Assembly: GCA_947631915.1 (NCBI GenBank)
Contig: CANRNC010000015.1
Location: 1 to 45,992 of the forward strand
Direction: 5' to 3'
DNA length: 45,992 nucleotides
Source of the DNA: an uncultured Clostridia bacterium
GTDB lineage: Bacteria; Bacillota; Clostridia; TANB77; CAG-508
Part shown: positions 9,846-18,662 of the stretch, in pieces
How positions within the stretch are numbered: position 1 is the first letter of the stretch
How the letters are laid out: every line of letters begins with the position of its first letter
Notes under the pieces: generated by a model
Databases searched by the model: none
Told to the model about the DNA's origin: nothing
What the model saw: the letters and a program-made list of their open reading frames with translations, nothing else
Translations under genes and position numbers: made by a program

Positions 9846-11024
9846 ATGAGTAATTATAAGGTATTATATTATTTAAGAGTTCTTAAAAAAATTTTAACTA
9901 CATTTGTTGAAAGTTTTTTAGTTTTATATTTTTTTGATGTATCTGATAGTAATATTTTTCCACTTGCTATTTATAAGTTAGTTTCTGTAATTTCAATTTA
10001 TGCGGTATTTATTTTTACTAGAAATTTAGCAAAGTCTAAATACAGAATTAACCTATTGCGTATTGGAATTATATTAGATTTTATTTATTTTTTAACAATA
10101 ATATTATTAAGAGATAAAATTATAGATTACATATATTTAGTCGGAATATTGTATGGGTTAGAAGAAGGCTTCTATTATTCTGTTTATAATATGATAGAAT
10201 CAGACGGAGTTTCTAATGAAGAAAGAGCTAAATTTCTTGGATCTTATACTGCCACTTCATCAATTTTATCTATCATATTCCCTATAATATTTGGTAGTTT
10301 AATATATTCAACAGGCTTTTTAAAAAGTTTAGTAATTGTTTTAATTATTGTTGCTTTAAGAATTGTGTTGTCATTTCTATTTAAAGATAAAAATATTCCA
10401 AAAAGTAATAAATGTAATTTGATGAGATATTTTAAGTTGACTGAAAATGATGAAAAGTTAAAATATTTATACAAATCTATTTTCTATCATGGAATTACTT
10501 TTTCAGAGGCTGCATTTTCTTATATAGTTACAATTTATGTTATAAAAGTATTTTCTAATAGTTTTAGTTTAGGAATTTTTACTTCCATATTTAATATAAT
10601 TACTTGTATACTTGGAATATTATATATTAAATGCTTAAAGAAAGAGTATTATCCTATAGCTCTAAAAATTTCCACAATATCAACTGTTTTGACATTAGTT
10701 TTGATGATATTTTACTGTAATCCTGTAACAATAATTATATTTAACTTATTTCAGACTATATTTAAAAACTTATCAGAATTGATACTTGGAAATAATCAGT
10801 CAGATTTATCTAATATTGAATTAATTAAAAAAGAATATAAAGTTGAATTTTGGTTGTTGAATGAAACTTATCTATTTTTTGGTAGAGTATTGAGTGCTCT
10901 TATATTTATACTAATGGCTTTTACAGATTCAACTTTAATGGTACTCATATTTATATTATTTATAATTTTATTTTCTTATAATATTATAAAATTACAAAAA
11001 GTTATAAAGGAGGAGAATACATGA
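9846..11024 (+). CDS. MFS-like polytopic membrane transporter (paralogue A)
   Basis: The product has 392 residues with about 10-12 hydrophobic helices, in the size range of major facilitator proteins. The start at 9846 is preceded by GGAGG at 4 bases, so an in-frame ATG 18 bases earlier is rejected. It shares 'DKIIDYIYLVGILYG' and 'YNMIESDGVSNEERAKFLG' with the protein at 31279-32550, in the same order and spacing. The second motif lies where MFS proteins carry a cytoplasmic loop after helix 4 or 5. The gene overlaps the following HAD gene by 4 bases (ATGA), so the two are probably translated together. The substrate cannot be told from sequence. Confidence 0.75.
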   Translation: MSNYKVLYYLRVLKKILTTFVESFLVLYFFDVSDSNIFPLAIYKLVSVISIYAVFIFTRNLAKSKYRINLLRIGIILDFIYFLTIILLRDKIIDYIYLVGILYGLEEGFYYSVYNMIESDGVSNEERAKFLGSYTATSSILSIIFPIIFGSLIYSTGFLKSLVIVLIIVALRIVLSFLFKDKNIPKSNKCNLMRYFKLTENDEKLKYLYKSIFYHGITFSEAAFSYIVTIYVIKVFSNSFSLGIFTSIFNIITCILGILYIKCLKKEYYPIALKISTISTVLTLVLMIFYCNPVTIIIFNLFQTIFKNLSELILGNNQSDLSNIELIKKEYKVEFWLLNETYLFFGRVLSALIFILMAFTDSTLMVLIFILFIILFSYNIIKLQKVIKEENT

Positions 11025-11605
11025 TAATTGGAATTGATATAGATGGTGTATTAACAGATGACAATACATATAGATTAGATTGTATGTCTAAATATTGTTA
11101 TGAAAATAATTTAAGTGTTTTTGATTATCCCTATGCTTATGAGGATAAATGTAAATGGAGCGATGAAATATTAGAAAATTACAGAAAACAATACTTTTTT
11201 GATTATATAAAAAACATACCTGCAAGACGTTTTGCTTCTGAAGTGATTAAAAAGTTGCATGAAGAAGGACATAAAATAATAATTATAACTGGAAGATATA
11301 AAACACAAGAAGATTCCGACATAGGTAAGCAAATGCGAGAAGATACTATAAATTGGTTAAATAAAAATAATATTATATATGATGATATTTGCTTTACATT
11401 TAGTCCAAAGACTAGTGCAATACGAGAAAAAAAAGTTGATATTATGATTGACGATAGTCCTCGTGTAATACCAGAGGTCGCAAAAATTGTTAAAGCATTT
11501 TGCTTTGATAATAGCTATAATATAAATTTAGATTTACCAAATATGACTAGAGTTTTTAGTTGGTATGATATTTATAGAAAGATAAATGAAATGAGTTACA
11601 TGTAA
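11021..11605 (+). CDS. HAD-superfamily phosphatase, 5'-nucleotidase (NT5C)-like
   Basis: The product has 194 residues and HAD motifs in order: I 'DIDGVLTDD' (nucleophile and general acid Asp, residues 5 and 7), II 'IIITGR' near residue 90, and IV 'DIMIDDSP' near residue 145. The DIDGV start and the overall size resemble the cytosolic 5'(3')-deoxyribonucleotidase / NT5C-like group, which removes phosphate from nucleotides; the substrate is not certain. The ATG overlaps the transporter stop codon, with GGAGG upstream inside the transporter gene. This indicates one operon and translational coupling. A hairpin overlaps the stop codon and probably ends the transcript. Confidence 0.75.
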   Translation: MIIGIDIDGVLTDDNTYRLDCMSKYCYENNLSVFDYPYAYEDKCKWSDEILENYRKQYFFDYIKNIPARRFASEVIKKLHEEGHKIIIITGRYKTQEDSDIGKQMREDTINWLNKNNIIYDDICFTFSPKTSAIREKKVDIMIDDSPRVIPEVAKIVKAFCFDNSYNINLDLPNMTRVFSWYDIYRKINEMSYM

Positions 11606-11616
11606 AGTAACTCATT
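11590..11616 (+). terminator. Terminator hairpin overlapping HAD gene stop
   Basis: A 10-bp stem (AATGAGTTAC / GTAACTCATT) with a 7-base loop that contains the stop codon, followed by a T-rich stretch. Confidence 0.65.
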
Positions 11617-11648
11617 TCTATTTAATATTCAAATTATATTTTGATTTA

Positions 11649-12044
11649 TTATTTCAATTTTTCTATTTCTTCTTTTGTTAGTCCTGTGCATTCTATAATA
11701 GTCGCTATAGATATACCTTTCTTGTACATGTTTTTGGCAATTTCAATTTTTTCTTTCTGTATTCCTTCTTCTAAACCTTCATAATATCCCGCTGCTTTTA
11801 TTGCTTTTTTATCCATTTCGTATAATTCTCTTTTGAATGCTAATTCTTGCTCATGTTCATCTAAACTTATTTGCTCTAATAGTTCTTGGGCTTCTTTTAA
11901 TCCTTCATTTTCTTCTACTTCTCTCATTATTATCTCCTCCGGTTTATCTATGAATTTTACCCATGTATCTAGTTTCTTATTCCTTCCTGCATGTCTCCTA
12001 TACTTTGGTATCTCTATTATAGCAATATCTAGCTTTTTAGTCAA
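11649..12044 (-). pseudogene. Remnant of Rpn/PD-(D/E)XK family nuclease-transposase
   Basis: Only the C-terminal part of the family is present: 'IIEIPKYRR...', a 'WVKFI' segment, a Glu-rich helical stretch ('EENEGLKEAQELLEQISLDE'), and the typical end with 'GISIATIIECTGLTKEEIEKL'. The N-terminal nuclease domain, roughly the first 150 or more residues, is absent. The frame meets a TAG just upstream of the first possible start (TTG), and there is no good ribosome-binding site. Full-length members are recombination-promoting nucleases present in many copies in clostridial genomes. This one looks like a decayed copy. A dispersed palindrome lies about 50 bases beyond its broken 5' end. Confidence 0.7.
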
Positions 12045-12090
12045 TATGTGATTTTTCTATATTACATACTTGTTTTAATTTAATTCTTTA

Positions 12091-12114
12091 GGGCACATGC
12101 AATGTGCCCCTACA
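12091..12114 (-). repeat. Dispersed palindromic repeat
   Basis: GGGCACATGCAATGTGCCCC followed by TACA; palindrome-family copy upstream of the nuclease remnant. Confidence 0.85.
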
Positions 12115-12131
12115 AAGTATTCTATACAGAA

Positions 12132-12170
12132 AATAAGAAGATAAAATAAAATTTTATCTTCTTATTTTTT
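12132..12170 (-). terminator. Terminator after trmL
   Basis: A perfect 16-bp stem (AATAAGAAGATAAAAT and its complement) with a 3-base loop, 22 bases past the trmL stop. It is AT-rich with T-runs on both sides, so it may act in both directions. Confidence 0.75.
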
Positions 12171-12192
12171 TATTTTCATGTTGTTTTTTGTT

Positions 12193-12693
12193 TTAATTTT
12201 CAAAATAATCACTTATTTCTTTTAATCCATCAAAATTTACTTGTCTTAAAACTTCATATACTATTATTGCTACTGAATTTGATAAATTTAAAGATCTTAA
12301 ACTATCTCTCATTGGTATTCTTATTGCTTTATCCATATATTTTTGAATTAAATCTTCAGGAAGTCCTTTTGTTTCTTTTCCAAATAGTATAAAGATCTCT
12401 TCCATCTTGCTATAATCTACATCTGAATAACATTGTTTTGATTTAGTAGATGCTAAAAACATATTATGTTCTTCAGGTTTATATTTTTCTAAAAATTCTT
12501 TTAGTGAGGTGTGTTCTTCTATTTCCAATTTGTCCCAATAATCTAGTCCTGCCCTTTTTAAATACTTATCTGATATTGAAAATCCTAATGGATATACTAA
12601 ATGTAATTTTGCTCCTATTGCTGCACACGTTCTTGCGATATTACCCGTATTCTGTGGTATTTCTGGTTCTACCATTACAACATTTATTTTCAT
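12193..12693 (-). CDS. trmL: tRNA (cytidine(34)-2'-O)-methyltransferase, SPOUT family
   Basis: The product has 166 residues, the usual length for TrmL. It begins with 'VVMVEPEIPQNTGNIARTC', the conserved SPOUT/TrmL N-terminus. It also has the knot motifs 'FILFGKETKGLPEDL' near residue 100 and 'IRIPMRDSLRSLNLSNSVAI' near residue 130. The enzyme methylates the ribose of the wobble base in tRNA-Leu isoacceptors. The ATG has AAAGGA 7 bases upstream. The gene lies 15 bases after pheT, so it is probably the last gene of the pheS-pheT-trmL run before a strong terminator. Confidence 0.92.
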   Translation of the reverse strand: MKINVVMVEPEIPQNTGNIARTCAAIGAKLHLVYPLGFSISDKYLKRAGLDYWDKLEIEEHTSLKEFLEKYKPEEHNMFLASTKSKQCYSDVDYSKMEEIFILFGKETKGLPEDLIQKYMDKAIRIPMRDSLRSLNLSNSVAIIVYEVLRQVNFDGLKEISDYFEN

Positions 12694-12708
12694 TATTTTG
12701 TCCTTTCT

Positions 12709-15075
12709 TTATCCTCTTAGTTCCGCTCCAAATGACTTTTCTAGCCCTATTACTATCTTATCTATTACTGGATTTACCTCTTCATCTGTTAAAGTTCTAT
12801 CATTTACTCCAAAGGTTAGTGAATATGCTATACTCTTCTTTCCTTTTGGTAGATTTTCTCCTTCGTAAATATCAAATACTTCACTTTTTATTAATAGTTT
12901 TCCTGCATTTGATTTTATTGCTTTTGCGATTTCCTCTGATGTTACTTTTTTATCTACTACAACTGCTATATCTTTCTTTATTTCTGGATAAATTGAAATA
13001 TCTTTAAATTTCATATTGCCTGTTTTTTTAGCTAGTAACTTCGTTAAATTTATTTCTAATACAAATACTGGTTCTTTTGAAATTTGAGGGTGTATTCTTC
13101 CCACAGTTCCTACGATATCTCCATTTACGCTAACATCTGCTACTTGACCTGGATGAAATTCTGGTACTATATTTTTTGGTATTACAAAACTGTATCTATT
13201 TTCATACCCAAGAAAATCAAGTATCTCTTCTACGACACCTTTTATTATATAGAAATCTACGTTCTTTTTATTGTTTATTCCTAAATAATATTCTCCTGTC
13301 ATAAGTGCTGAAAGTTTTAAGTCTTCTCCGTAATTATTTTCTTTTTTCCAGAATCCCTTTCCAATTTCAAATATATTTACATCTTTAACATAGTGTGCTT
13401 TGTTATATTCATATAATTTATATAGTGATGGAATTAAACTATATCTTAATGTATTTCTTTCTTCTGTCATTGGGTCTAATAGTTTTAATTCTTCAAATTT
13501 GTCACTTGTAAATTTATGAACATCTTTATCGTTTATTAAAATATATGGTAGTGTATCACTTAATCCTAGTGCTATCATTTTATTTCTTATTTCACGTTCT
13601 GTTTTATCTACTGTACCCATTTTCATTGGAGTTATTGGAAGTGTTCCTTCTATATTATCTACTCCATATATACGGCTTACTTCTTCAATTAAATCTTCTT
13701 TTATAGAAATATCTAATCTTCTTCTTGGTACTGTAACTGTTATTTTATCTCCATTTTTTACCGCTTTAAAACCTAACTTATTAAATACTTTTATTATGTC
13801 ATCAACTGATATTTTTGCTCCTAAAACATCATTTATATTTTTAGCAGTAACATCTATAACTCTATCTTCTTTATCTGATTTGTCATATATAACTGTTCCT
13901 GTTTGTATTGTTGCTCCTGCATATTCTTCTAGGAACTTTACAGCTCTTTCCATTGCCATATAAGTTCTGTTTGGATCAAGCCCTTTTTCAAATCTGTTGC
14001 TTGCTTCACTTCTAACTATTTTTTTAGCAGTTTTTCTTACTCTTACTCCATCAAAAATAGCCGCTTCTATTACTACATTTTTTGTTTCTTCAGTTATTTC
14101 AGTTTCAAATCCTCCCATAGTTCCTGCAAGCCCTATTGATTTTTTACCATCTGCAATAACAATATCATTTTCGTCCAATGTTCTTTCTTGTCCATCTAGA
14201 GTTATTAGTTTTTCTCCATTATATGCCATTCTAACTTGTAGAGTATCTCCAAGTTTATCTGCATCATAGAAGTGTAATGGTTGCCCACATTCTAGCATTA
14301 CATAGTTACTGATATCAACAACATTATTTATTGGTCTAATTCCGGATGCAATTAATCTATTTTTTATAAAACTTGGACTTTCTTGGATTTTTACATTAAG
14401 TGCTTTTCTAGCTAGGAATAAATTACAATTTTCTGTATCTACTTTTACTTTAAAACTTTTATTTAGGTCTTCTCCTGCTTCGTTATGTGATAAATCTATG
14501 TCCTTAACTTTTTTATCATATATAGCCCCTATTTCATAAGCCATACCTAATATACTTAATAAATCTCCTCTATTTGCTGTAAGTTCAAAATCTATAACTT
14601 CATCATCTAATCCTAGATATTTTACTGGGTCTGTTCCAACTACTGCATCATCATTTAAAATATGTATTCCATTTTTGTCCTCTTCAGATAAAAACTTCTT
14701 ATCTACTCCTATTTCATATAAAGCACATATCATGCCATTTGATTCCTGACCTCTAATCATACCTGCTTTTATTGTCATTTCTGGAAGTTCTGCTCCTGGT
14801 AATGCTACTATTACTTTTATTCCTGCTCTAATATTTGGAGCACCACAAACTATATTTATAATTTCATTTCCTATGTCAACTTTACAACAATGCAAATGGT
14901 CTGAATCTGGATGATCTACACATTCTAATACTTTTCCTATAACAAGTTTTGTTGCTGGAACTAGTTTTTCAGCACTATCATATTCGTTTCCTACTCTTGT
15001 CATATCTTCTGCTAGTGTCTTTAAATCAACATTAATATCAACATAATCTTTTACGAAATTTGTACTTAATTTCAT
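12709..15075 (-). CDS. pheT: Phenylalanine-tRNA ligase beta subunit
   Basis: The product has 788 residues. Domains in order: tRNA-binding EMAP/OB domain (about residues 40-150), B3/B4 editing domain (about 210-390), B5 domain, the catalytic-like core, and the C-terminal ferredoxin-fold anticodon-binding domain ('YPEIKKDIAVVVDKKVTSEE' near residue 700). PheT pairs with PheS to charge tRNA-Phe and hydrolyses mischarged Tyr-tRNA. The start is MKLSTNFVKDYVDI at 15075, with AAAGGA 9 bases upstream; this matches the usual PheT N-terminus better than the ATG 18 or 27 bases earlier. The pheS-pheT gap holds a palindromic repeat. Confidence 0.96.
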   Translation of the reverse strand: MKLSTNFVKDYVDINVDLKTLAEDMTRVGNEYDSAEKLVPATKLVIGKVLECVDHPDSDHLHCCKVDIGNEIINIVCGAPNIRAGIKVIVALPGAELPEMTIKAGMIRGQESNGMICALYEIGVDKKFLSEEDKNGIHILNDDAVVGTDPVKYLGLDDEVIDFELTANRGDLLSILGMAYEIGAIYDKKVKDIDLSHNEAGEDLNKSFKVKVDTENCNLFLARKALNVKIQESPSFIKNRLIASGIRPINNVVDISNYVMLECGQPLHFYDADKLGDTLQVRMAYNGEKLITLDGQERTLDENDIVIADGKKSIGLAGTMGGFETEITEETKNVVIEAAIFDGVRVRKTAKKIVRSEASNRFEKGLDPNRTYMAMERAVKFLEEYAGATIQTGTVIYDKSDKEDRVIDVTAKNINDVLGAKISVDDIIKVFNKLGFKAVKNGDKITVTVPRRRLDISIKEDLIEEVSRIYGVDNIEGTLPITPMKMGTVDKTEREIRNKMIALGLSDTLPYILINDKDVHKFTSDKFEELKLLDPMTEERNTLRYSLIPSLYKLYEYNKAHYVKDVNIFEIGKGFWKKENNYGEDLKLSALMTGEYYLGINNKKNVDFYIIKGVVEEILDFLGYENRYSFVIPKNIVPEFHPGQVADVSVNGDIVGTVGRIHPQISKEPVFVLEINLTKLLAKKTGNMKFKDISIYPEIKKDIAVVVDKKVTSEEIAKAIKSNAGKLLIKSEVFDIYEGENLPKGKKSIAYSLTFGVNDRTLTDEEVNPVIDKIVIGLEKSFGAELRG

Positions 15076-15094
15076 TTCTCTATTTCCTTTCATT

Positions 15095-15146
15095 GGGCAC
15101 ATTGCAATGTGCCCCTACATTTTTTATGAGTGATTCTCACCCTACA
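15095..15146 (-). repeat. Two dispersed palindromes between pheS and pheT
   Basis: A full palindrome copy (15095-15119) and a shorter degenerate one (about 15128-15146, GTGA/TCAC stem plus CCCTACA tag) fill the 76-base pheS-pheT gap. Because both genes are needed in equal amounts, the copies are unlikely to be strong terminators here. Confidence 0.75.
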
Positions 15147-15151
15147 TTTTT

Positions 15152-16198
15152 TTATTTATCCATACGATCAAATTGTTTCAAAAATCTAACATCATTTGCA
15201 TATAAATATCTCATATCTGTTATTCCATATTTAAACATTGCAAGACGATCTATTCCTGTTCCAAATGCAAATCCTCCAAATTTTTCTGGATCATATCCAT
15301 TCATTTTTAGTACGTTTGGATGTACAATTCCTGCTCCTAATAGTTCTATCCATCCTGTTTGCTTACATAGATTGCATCCTTTTCCTCCACATTTAAAACA
15401 AGTAACATCTACTTCATAAGAAGGTTCTGTAAATGGAAAATAACTTGGTCTAAATCTTAATTGTGTTTTTTCTCCTAACATTTTTCTCATAAAGATTTCA
15501 AGTGTTCCTTTTAAGTCTGATAATGATACATTTTTATCTTTTTCATCTATAACTAAACCTTCAACTTGATTAAATTGGTGTGAATGTGTTGCATCATCTT
15601 CTCTACGATATGTCTTTCCAGTACATATCATTCTTATTGGTTTATTTCCACCATAGTCAATCATTGTTCTAGCTTGAACTGCTGATGTTTGAGTTCTCAA
15701 TAAGTATTCATTTGTTATATAAAAGCTATCTTGCATATCTCTTGCAGGATGTCCCTTTGGTAAATTCAATCTTTCAAAGCAGTATTCATCTGTTTCTAGT
15801 TCTGGTCCTGATATTACATCGTAACCCATAGATACAAATAAGTCTTGTATTTCCTCTATTACCCTATTTATAGGATGTTTACTTCCCCTCATTACTTTTG
15901 TACCTGGAAGTGTTATATCTATTTTTTCTTTCTCAAGTTTTTCGTTTAATTCTTTTTCTTTTAACTCTTTTTCTTTTGTTTCAATAGCTTCTACTATTGA
16001 GTCTCTAACTTCATTTACAAGGCTACCTAGTTTTGGTCTTTCCTCTGGAGATAAATTCCCCATTCCTTTAAGAATTGCTGTTAATTCTCCTTTTTTACCT
16101 AGATATTTTATTTTTAAATCGTTAAGTGTTTGAGCAACATCACTCTTTTCGATTTGTTCTTTCGCTTCTTTATAAATTTGTTCTAATTTCTCTTTCAT
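15152..16198 (-). CDS. pheS: Phenylalanine-tRNA ligase alpha subunit
   Basis: The product has 348 residues, normal length. An N-terminal coiled-coil arm (about residues 1-90) is followed by a class II catalytic core: motif 1 region '[17 protein letters not shown]', motif 2 '[19 protein letters not shown]', and motif 3 '[14 protein letters not shown]' near the C-terminus. A four-Cys cluster near residues 263-273 ([12 protein letters not shown]) is seen in many Firmicutes PheS. PheS carries the active site of the alpha2-beta2 enzyme that charges tRNA-Phe. The ATG at 16198 has GAAGGG 9 bases upstream. No T-box leader is recognisable upstream; a palindromic repeat array lies there instead. Confidence 0.96.
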   Translation of the reverse strand: MKEKLEQIYKEAKEQIEKSDVAQTLNDLKIKYLGKKGELTAILKGMGNLSPEERPKLGSLVNEVRDSIVEAIETKEKELKEKELNEKLEKEKIDITLPGTKVMRGSKHPINRVIEEIQDLFVSMGYDVISGPELETDEYCFERLNLPKGHPARDMQDSFYITNEYLLRTQTSAVQARTMIDYGGNKPIRMICTGKTYRREDDATHSHQFNQVEGLVIDEKDKNVSLSDLKGTLEIFMRKMLGEKTQLRFRPSYFPFTEPSYEVDVTCFKCGGKGCNLCKQTGWIELLGAGIVHPNVLKMNGYDPEKFGGFAFGTGIDRLAMFKYGITDMRYLYANDVRFLKQFDRMDK

Positions 16199-16229
16199 CT
16201 ATATTTTCCCTTCTTTTATTATTAATATA

Positions 16230-16430
16230 TTTTGACGAATAATTTTTTCATCGGGCACATTGCAATGTGCCCCTACATTTTTGATCAATAATTTTTTTCA
16301 TTAGACGCATTATAATTTGCCCATACATTTTGATCAATAATTTTTTTCATTAGGCACATTATAATTTGCCCATACATTTTGATTAATAATTGTTTTTTCA
16401 TTAGGCGCATTATAATTTGCACATACATCG
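16230..16430 (-). repeat. Tandem array of about four palindromic repeat units, 50 bp each
   Basis: Units aligned at 16251, 16301, 16350 and 16401 have a period of 49-51 bases. Each has a palindrome (intact in the first; decayed to a form such as AGGCACATTATAATTTGCCC in the others), then a CATACA or CTACA tag and TTTTGATCAATAATTTTTTT-like linker DNA. The array fills the gap between hisS and pheS. Confidence 0.8.
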
Positions 16431-16442
16431 GTGTTATGGAAA

Positions 16443-17750
16443 TTATTTTATCTTATTTATAACGTCTTGTACCGTCAAAGTTTCTTGCTCTCCTGTTTGC
16501 ATATTTTTTAATGTTACTTTATTATTTGCAATTTCATCATCTCCGATTACTACTGCAAATGGTATGTTTAATTTATCTGCATATTTGAATTTTGATTTTA
16601 TCTTTTTATCTGCTAGATATATCTCTGTATTTATCTTTGCTTTTCTAAATTCTGATGCTATTTCCATACATTTGTCTAGATTATCTGTCATTGGAATAAC
16701 TAGAACCTTTGAAATTGATTTATTATCACTTTTTATTAAACCTTCTTTACTTGCTTGATAGAAAAATCTAGAAAGTCCAATAGAAATTCCTACTCCCGGA
16801 AGTTTTTTATCTGTATAATATTCTGCTAAATTTTCATATCTTCCACCAGAACATACACTTCCTAGCTTTTTATAATCATCTAAAAATGTTTCATAGACTG
16901 TACCTGTGTAGTAGTCAAGCCCTCTTGCTATTGTTAAATCAACTTCAACATTTTTCTCCGGAACTCCACATACTTTTATTAAGTTTATCACTTGTTCAAG
17001 TTCGTTTAATCCATTATTAAATATTTCTGATTTTATTCCAAGTTCCTTTAATGTTTTTATTTTTTCTGAATTAGTTCCTGATATTTTTATAAAGTTCATT
17101 ATTGTTTTAATATCTTTTTCTGCTATTCCTAATTCCTGAAGTTCTTCTTCAACTTTTTGTGCTCCAATTTTTTCAATTTTATCTATTATTCTTAAAATAT
17201 CTGTTGTTTTATCTATACTTCCTATTTCATCAAATATTCCATTTAAAATTTTTCTATTATTTATATGTATTGTAAACTTTTCAAATCCCAATTCTTTAAA
17301 AGTAGTGTATATAATACTAGGTATTTCAGCATCATGTATGATATTAAGTTCTCCATCTCCTATTATATCAACATCGCATTGGTAAAATTCACGGTATCTT
17401 CCTGCTTGAGCTTTTTCACCTCTATATACTTTTCCTATCTGATATCTTTTAAAAGGAAAGCTAAGTTCTCCATAATATTGGGCAACATATTTTGCAAGTG
17501 GAACTGTTAAGTCAAATCTTAAGGCTAAATCATTTTCTCCTTTATTAAATCTATATATTTGTTTTTCAGTTTCTCCTCCTGCTTTTGCAAGTAAAACTTC
17601 TGCATCTTCTATTATTGGAGTGTCTAATGGTAAAAAACCAAATCTTTCATATGATTTTTGAATTTTTTCTTTTATTTCATTAAATGCAATTTGTTCATTT
17701 GGTAGTAATTCCATGAAGCCTGGTAATGTTCTTGGTTGTACTTTTTCCAT
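16443..17750 (-). CDS. hisS: Histidine-tRNA ligase
   Basis: The product has 435 residues. Class II motifs: 'LRFDLTVPLAKYVA' (about residue 75), 'YQIGKVYRGEKAQAGRYREF' (motif 2, about residue 105), and the His-binding motif 'ARGLDYYTGTVYE' (about residue 275). Then come 'GGRYENL' and motif 3 'GVGISIGLSRF'. A C-terminal anticodon-binding domain follows. It charges tRNA-His in the cytosol. MEKVQPRTLPG at 17750 is chosen because AAGAGGAAG lies just upstream. The ATG 27 bases earlier has no such site. A promoter is visible upstream, so hisS may be transcribed independently of the genes beyond it. Confidence 0.95.
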   Translation of the reverse strand: MEKVQPRTLPGFMELLPNEQIAFNEIKEKIQKSYERFGFLPLDTPIIEDAEVLLAKAGGETEKQIYRFNKGENDLALRFDLTVPLAKYVAQYYGELSFPFKRYQIGKVYRGEKAQAGRYREFYQCDVDIIGDGELNIIHDAEIPSIIYTTFKELGFEKFTIHINNRKILNGIFDEIGSIDKTTDILRIIDKIEKIGAQKVEEELQELGIAEKDIKTIMNFIKISGTNSEKIKTLKELGIKSEIFNNGLNELEQVINLIKVCGVPEKNVEVDLTIARGLDYYTGTVYETFLDDYKKLGSVCSGGRYENLAEYYTDKKLPGVGISIGLSRFFYQASKEGLIKSDNKSISKVLVIPMTDNLDKCMEIASEFRKAKINTEIYLADKKIKSKFKYADKLNIPFAVVIGDDEIANNKVTLKNMQTGEQETLTVQDVINKIK

Positions 17751-17791
17751 ATTCTTCCTCTTTTCTTTTATATTCATAAATAATATTTAAT

Positions 17792-17820
17792 ATAATACCA
17801 TAATTTCCTTATTAATTCAA
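17792..17820 (-). promoter_or_regulatory. SigA-type promoter for hisS
   Basis: On the minus strand, TTGAAT, 17 bases, TATTAT, about 42 bases before the hisS start. Confidence 0.6.
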
Positions 17821-17858
17821 TATTATAAGCGTTTTTTTAATAATATTTATTTTCATTA

Positions 17859-17884
17859 GGTCACAGTGTGCCATCTCCCTGCAG
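17859..17884 (-). repeat. Degenerate dispersed palindrome
   Basis: AGGTCACAGTGTGCC followed by CCCTGCAG resembles a decayed member of the palindrome family, in the gap between hisS and the unknown gene at 17995. Confidence 0.5.
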
Positions 17885-17891
17885 TTTATAT

Positions 17892-17927
17892 AAAAAAAGT
17901 GACGCAACCTGGACATTTCCAAGTCAC
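17892..17927 (-). terminator. Terminator after the unknown gene at 17995
   Basis: On the minus strand, GTGAC/GTCAC outer and TGGA/TCCA inner stems flank a short loop and are followed by seven Ts. The stem is interrupted by an asymmetric bulge. Confidence 0.55.
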
Positions 17928-17994
17928 GCCACCTCGCAAGTATGAGTCTGTATAAGCCCTCATATGCTTTTCTAATTTTTGATTGCATACCTTT

Positions 17995-18444
17995 TTAACC
18001 CATGAACACTTTTATGAGTTCACCCACTACGTCTTCATCGGTATCATCACTAGAAGCTGAAGAAAAGGTATTTTCTCCAAAGATTTGTAACTCCACCTGC
18101 TCTAGCTCTGAAAGAGTTAAAGGTGCTAAAAATGATGTGGTTTCGCTTTGCTGCTCCCATGTTAGATTTTTTTCATTGCAGACTCTTTCTAAAATGTAGT
18201 TTCTCATCTGCTCTTCTGCATTTAACACAGCATTGCGAGTATTTTTTAGCTCTGAACTCTGCATTGAGTTAAGCCTTTGCAATATCTCATAAGCTGTTTT
18301 GATTTCCGGTCGAGTACTAATTCTGGATAAAATTTCCATTTTTAGTTTCTCTGTCCGCTTGAATTCCTGCTCAACCTCCGCTCTAGTGCGCATTCTCTCC
18401 ATAATGAGAGCTCTCGTTTTTTTGTCGCCATTTTTTAATAACAT
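17995..18444 (-). CDS. Hypothetical protein, helical, acidic tail, not recognised
   Basis: I do not recognise this protein. It has 149 residues from the ATG at 18444, which has a strong GGAGGAA site 6 bases upstream. An in-frame ATG at 18492 (165 residues) is possible but has only a weak site. The first 100 residues are rich in Arg, Lys, Glu and Leu and look helical ('RALIMERMRTRAEVEQEFKR'). The tail is acidic ('SSASSDDTDEDVVGEL'). No signal peptide or membrane helix is visible. Base composition is less AT-biased than neighbouring genes, with many CTC, CGC and GGC codons, which may mean recent acquisition. It has its own promoter and terminator. Confidence 0.6.
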   Translation of the reverse strand: MLLKNGDKKTRALIMERMRTRAEVEQEFKRTEKLKMEILSRISTRPEIKTAYEILQRLNSMQSSELKNTRNAVLNAEEQMRNYILERVCNEKNLTWEQQSETTSFLAPLTLSELEQVELQIFGENTFSSASSDDTDEDVVGELIKVFMG

Positions 18445-18525
18445 ACTTACTTCCTCCATGTTTCCGAACCATCTGGAAATTATAAATTCCATTAAAGGTT
18501 CTTTTACTGATTATTTTACACTTTT

Positions 18526-18554
18526 ATTATACCATTTTTTGTCTATTAATGCAA
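18526..18554 (-). promoter_or_regulatory. Promoter for the unknown gene at 17995
   Basis: On the minus strand, TTGCAT, 17 bases, TATAAT. It is divergent from, and close to, the mscL promoter. Confidence 0.55.
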
Positions 18555-18602
18555 ATTTTCACCTGAATATTGTTTTCTATAAATATCTTATAAATAGTTT
18601 TG

Positions 18603-18631
18603 TTGACTTTTAAGGCTTTTTGTCGTATTAT
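18603..18631 (+). promoter_or_regulatory. SigA-type promoter for mscL
   Basis: TTGACT, 17 bases, TATTAT, with the mscL ATG 31 bases downstream. Confidence 0.7.
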
Positions 18632-18662
18632 AGTTTTAAAATATTTTTATGGAGGTTTTTGT

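Noticed and set aside
12450-15060. Plus-strand ORFs of 60-185 codons opposite trmL and pheT
   Set aside because: They overlap well-recognised genes on the other strand and have hydrophobic low-complexity translations typical of antisense frames.
16253-16430. CRISPR array between hisS and pheS
   Set aside because: The repeat units have no distinct unique spacers, repeats are degenerate palindromes with a similar linker, and no cas gene is near.
16199-16442. T-box leader for pheS
   Set aside because: I could not find the conserved T-box core or a terminator/antiterminator pair; the gap is filled by palindromic repeats.
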